Source of the DNA: Bacteroidota bacterium
GTDB taxonomy: Bacteria; Bacteroidota; Bacteroidia; Chitinophagales; LD1
Length of the DNA stretch: 6,252 nucleotides
Direction of reading: 5' to 3'
NCBI GenBank assembly: GCA_028288545.1
Contig: JAQBNQ010000244.1
Span: 1 to 6,252 of the forward strand
The notes under the pieces were generated by a model. The model ran no database searches. It saw only the letters and a program-made list of their open reading frames with translations, and was not told the DNA's origin. Positions 6,171-6,252 of this stretch are shown here, piece by piece. Position 1 is the stretch's first letter. Every line of letters starts with the position of its first letter. Position numbers and translations under genes: made by a program.

Positions 6171-6252
6171 ATGAGACAAATCAAAATCATAATTACTGCT
6201 TGTATTGCCCTGGCAATTTCAATTGCCTCATACGGTCAATCAACCCTGGTCG
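6171..6252 (+). CDS. N-terminal fragment of a secreted protein, probably a SurA-type peptidyl-prolyl isomerase
   Basis: The gene runs off the right edge; 27 codons are visible. MRQIKIIITACIALAISIASYGQ is a typical signal peptide with a cleavage site before or after the YGQ, and the mature protein begins QSTLV. In Bacteroidota SurA proteins the mature chain commonly opens with a short stretch of this kind before the first chaperone helix, and such genes often sit next to PpiC-type isomerases, hence the assignment. The catalytic part is not visible, so the product name rests on context and the signal peptide alone. The start follows the barrel protein stop by 26 bases, with A-rich sequence (TTTTAGAA) before the ATG, and is probably co-transcribed with it. 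Confidence 0.65.
   Translation, partial: MRQIKIIITACIALAISIASYGQSTLV

Overview
The window looks like a chromosomal segment of a Bacteroidota bacterium, probably from the Sphingobacteriia/Chitinophagia/Cytophagia side of the phylum. Three things point there. The left edge carries a SprB-type repeat followed by a type IX secretion (T9SS) sorting domain. There are no Shine-Dalgarno sequences before the genes, only A-rich leaders. The right half has a SurA/PpiC-type periplasmic chaperone cluster arranged as is common in this phylum. The genus cannot be fixed from the sequence alone.

Layout, left to right. (1) Bases 1-418 hold the C-terminal end of a large secreted or surface protein, closed by a strong hairpin terminator at 434-469. 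(2) Bases 598-2100 encode a 500-residue cytoplasmic, all-helical protein of unknown function, with a possible 7-codon leader ORF overlapping its start. (3) A tRNA-Asn(GTT) gene lies on the minus strand at 2200-2273, with its own terminator facing back towards gene 2. (4) Bases 2274-2641 are non-coding. They hold the 5' flanks of the divergent tRNA and chaperone genes, including three AATTC boxes phased at 20-21 bp and a small inverted repeat. (5) From 2642 to the right edge four plus-strand genes follow one another: a 657-residue peptidyl-prolyl isomerase with two parvulin domains, a 284-residue SurA-like lipoprotein without recognisable parvulin active-site motifs, a 201-residue small outer-membrane beta-barrel protein overlapping it by ATGA, and the signal-peptide end of a further secreted protein that looks like the start of SurA.

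Genes in block 5 probably work together in envelope biogenesis: periplasmic chaperones and prolyl isomerases that escort outer-membrane proteins, with one small barrel protein encoded inside the group. A perfect 11-bp stem plus T-run between the first two chaperone genes suggests that the cluster is not transcribed evenly. I see no mobile element, CRISPR array, phage gene or defence system here. The less ordinary points are the intercistronic hairpin with a TTG start just after it, the degenerate parvulin-like regions, and the phased boxes upstream of the cluster.
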